Assembly (NCBI GenBank): GCA_947302185.1
Contig: CAMYVI010000157.1
Location: forward strand, 1-6,128
Length of the DNA: 6,128 bases
Direction of reading: 5' to 3'
Source: an uncultured Lachnospiraceae bacterium
GTDB lineage: Bacteria; Bacillota_A; Clostridia; Lachnospirales; Lachnospiraceae
Numbering within the stretch: position 1 is the first letter of the stretch; every line of letters starts with the position of its first letter. Below are positions 4,669-6,128 of this stretch, piece by piece. The notes beneath the pieces were generated by a model. That model did no database searches, was not told the origin of the DNA, and was given only the letters and a program-made list of their open reading frames with translations. A program made the position numbers and the translations under genes.

Positions 4669-6006
4669 TTACTTAACGTATTCTCTGTTGACATATCCGA
4701 TTTCACCGGTGGACACGACCTGCACTTTCATCATCGTATCATTCGTGAGTTCCAGGATGACCATCATAGTGTCGTCAGCGAGGCGTGTGATTTCATCCGC
4801 AGATGTGCTGGGAGCATCGCGAAGGGTCAGGTATTCATTGACATCAGCATAGCAGTAGTTACCTACGGAGAAACCGTGACTGGTCGTCGAAACGCCGCGG
4901 TTTTTTCCCGCACGGACCGTTGAGTTCGGATCGGATGTGATATAGTCGGCGTTTACATAACCCGTTTCACCTGTATCTACTACGGTTACATATGCCATTC
5001 CGTTGGTCCTGCTGTGTACGAACATGGCTGTGAAAGGAAGAAGACGATTGAGTTCTCCGGCACTAGTGCTCGCAGCGTTTCGAAGTGTCAGATAATCATA
5101 AACATCCGCGTAGTAAATCGGATCTGACGTAGATGTTGCAGGAGATTTTCCGGCACGAACAGTGACTGTCCCCTGCATGGCCAGATAGTTCCGATTGACG
5201 TATCCCCCATAGCCTCTCTCTTTTGTCACAACGCGCACCATTGTATCGTTGGTAAACTCCGTAATATACATGGCTGTATAAGGGGGAAGCAGACAGATCG
5301 CTTTGGCGCTGGTAGACGGCGCTTCACGAAGTGTGAGGTATTCATATACATCCGCGATATATTCGATATTATCAACGGATTTCGGAGCTTCGTCCACCGC
5401 CAGCCGGTCGACGAGGATTTGTACTTCACCCGGCACTTCAGTGGGGGCAGGTGTCGGTGTTGCTGTCGGTGTGGGGGCCGGGGTAGTTGTGGGAGTCAGT
5501 GAGGGGGTCAGAGTAGGTGTCGGTGTCAGTGTCGGTGAAGCAGGGGGAGTCTGTGTGGCCGTCACCGATTTGTTTTCTGCAGAGTCAGCGTTTACCTGTC
5601 CTTCTCCGATACTTGTCTGTCCGGATACATCAGATTCCTTTTCCCTGATATATGTGAGTGTGCGGTTGTCCGAATTATCAGGACCACTAAATCTGTCGAA
5701 TAAAGATCCGGCAAGAAAACCTACGGCGACAAGACAAAGGCAGCCGAGCAAAACGGGCAGGATCAGCCGTTTGCCGCTTTTAACTTCCGGGATGACCGTT
5801 TCTTCTTTTTCGTCTGCATCTGCAGAATCGGTATTCCGGGGACTGCACTTTCTGCAATCTGTCTCCCCTTCATTCAGAACGGTGCCGCATTCGCTGCATA
5901 CTCTTGCAGGTGTTCCGCTGATAACGTAAGAACAGGCGTTGCAAATATATACATCGCCGTCCTGCGACATATTTCCTCCGCATACCGGACATCTGAAAAC
6001 TACCAT
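4669..6006 (-). CDS. Zinc-ribbon, single-pass membrane protein with three extracytoplasmic SH3 repeats
   Basis: This is a 445-residue envelope protein of unknown specific role. It opens with two zinc-ribbon knuckle pairs: CPVC/CNAC (Cys6, 9, 22, 25) and CSEC/CRKC (Cys37, 40, 51, 54). A charged stretch ending KSGKR (76-80) precedes one membrane helix (about 81-103), so the zinc ribbons should face the cytoplasm. Outside lie a polar segment, a Thr/Pro-rich linker (149-191) and three bacterial SH3 repeats (about 215-276, 297-356, 384-445). Each repeat contains ADV.(E/D)YLTLR, (A/P)STSA and GYVN..Y. SH3b domains usually bind peptidoglycan or other wall polymers, so a wall-sensing or scaffold role is plausible, but no catalytic domain is present. 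AGGAGA (6013-6018) lies 6 bases before the ATG. The ATG at 6011 is out of frame and closes after three codons. Architecture is clear; function is inferred. Confidence 0.93.
   Translation of the reverse strand: MVVFRCPVCGGNMSQDGDVYICNACSYVISGTPARVCSECGTVLNEGETDCRKCSPRNTDSADADEKEETVIPEVKSGKRLILPVLLGCLCLVAVGFLAGSLFDRFSGPDNSDNRTLTYIREKESDVSGQTSIGEGQVNADSAENKSVTATQTPPASPTLTPTPTLTPSLTPTTTPAPTPTATPTPAPTEVPGEVQILVDRLAVDEAPKSVDNIEYIADVYEYLTLREAPSTSAKAICLLPPYTAMYITEFTNDTMVRVVTKERGYGGYVNRNYLAMQGTVTVRAGKSPATSTSDPIYYADVYDYLTLRNAASTSAGELNRLLPFTAMFVHSRTNGMAYVTVVDTGETGYVNADYITSDPNSTVRAGKNRGVSTTSHGFSVGNYCYADVNEYLTLRDAPSTSADEITRLADDTMMVILELTNDTMMKVQVVSTGEIGYVNREYVK
4672..5364 (-). repeat. Three SH3b repeats and their spacers
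   Basis: The ADV-YLTLR core recurs at residues 219, 301 and 388, giving periods of 82 and 87 residues. The spacers are also related: TVRAGK follows both repeat 1 and repeat 2. Repeats 1 and 3 share TNDTM in the RT-loop region, while repeat 2 has SRTNGM there. The pattern fits tandem duplication with divergence of the middle copy. Confidence 0.85.
5434..5562 (-). repeat. Low-complexity Thr/Pro linker coding repeat
   Basis: The DNA is a degenerate hexamer array (GGTGTC-like on the plus strand) coding for about 43 residues, mostly alternating Thr and Pro with a few Ala, Ser and Leu. It would form an extended, possibly O-glycosylated stalk that holds the SH3 repeats away from the membrane. Such arrays commonly vary in length between strains. 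Confidence 0.85.
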
Positions 6007-6012
6007 TTCATG

Positions 6013-6018
6013 TCTCCT
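6013..6018 (-). promoter_or_regulatory. Shine-Dalgarno site of the SH3 gene (AGGAGA)
   Basis: Read on the minus strand, AGGAGA precedes the ATG at 6006 by 6 bases and fixes that start against the nearby out-of-frame ATG at 6011. Confidence 0.85.
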
Positions 6019-6069
6019 AATATCTTTTTATCCTGATTGTTTGTGAAACGTATCTTGCCGGACTGCGGT

Positions 6070-6128
6070 CTATCTGTAGTTGTAAGCAAGTGCAGGCAGC
6101 AGGGTCTGATTGGAATTCCAGATACTCG
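6070..6128 (-). CDS. Possible C-terminal tail of a truncated upstream gene
   Basis: The minus strand here is open from the right edge in more than one frame, so the reading is uncertain. One frame ends at TAG 6070-6072 with the tail WNSNQTLLPALAYNYR. Its residue mix and codon use (CTG, TAC, AAC, ATC) resemble the neighbouring genes best, and it leaves 63 bp before the SH3 gene. A second frame stays open for 36 codons to TAG 6017-6019, 10 bp before the SH3 gene, ending RYVSQTIRIKRY. A third stays open to 6000 and would overlap the SH3 start. I do not recognise any of them as a family. Either of the first two would make the SH3 gene the second gene of a leftward operon. Confidence 0.3.
   Translation of the reverse strand, partial: SIWNSNQTLLPALAYNYR

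Noticed and set aside
5303..5929. Plus-strand open frame of 208 codons opposite the SH3 gene
   Set aside because: It is kept open by the low-complexity Thr/Pro array read backwards, giving a Gly/Val repeat, and has no support as a protein.
6019..6047. Minus-strand TTCACA-17-GATATT as promoter of the SH3 gene
   Set aside because: The spacing is ideal, but the start of transcription would fall in or just after the ribosome site, leaving no usable leader.

Overview
The window looks like chromosomal DNA from a Gram-positive anaerobe of the class Clostridia, probably Lachnospiraceae or a relative. This is inferred from a base composition near half GC, purine-rich Shine-Dalgarno sites (GGAGGAG, AGGAGA), a type III pantothenate kinase next to a bifunctional CoaBC, and a cell-envelope protein built from zinc ribbons, one membrane helix, a Thr/Pro linker and SH3 repeats. 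The taxonomic call is an inference, not a match to a known genome.

Layout: positions 1-440 hold no convincing gene. They contain a possible promoter pointing right (184-210), a possible extended -10 pointing left (26-34), and a dense cluster of hairpins from 239 to about 417. An exact 10-bp direct repeat, AGATTATGGG, lies on each side of this cluster (226-235 and 436-445). The right-hand copy contains the start codon of the first gene. Three genes then run rightward: a membrane-anchored or secreted phosphodiester glycosidase with three Ig-like repeats (441-2483), coaBC (2503-3798) and coaX (3897-4661). A fourth gene (4669-6006) is on the opposite strand and converges on coaX with only 7 bp between the two stop codons. 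The right edge may carry the last codons of another leftward gene.

Function: CoaX phosphorylates pantothenate. CoaBC then condenses the product with cysteine and decarboxylates it to 4'-phosphopantetheine, so the two genes supply the first three steps from pantothenate towards coenzyme A. The glycosidase gene ends 19 bp before coaBC and is probably co-transcribed with it, although no biochemical link is evident. The leftward gene encodes a predicted single-pass envelope protein with cytoplasmic zinc ribbons and extracytoplasmic SH3 repeats.

The most unusual part is the 236-435 hairpin element. Removing it together with one copy of the flanking repeat would place the first gene's ATG about 20 bp downstream of the candidate promoter. 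This suggests either a small inserted element or a structured mRNA leader. I do not recognise it as a named RNA or mobile element.
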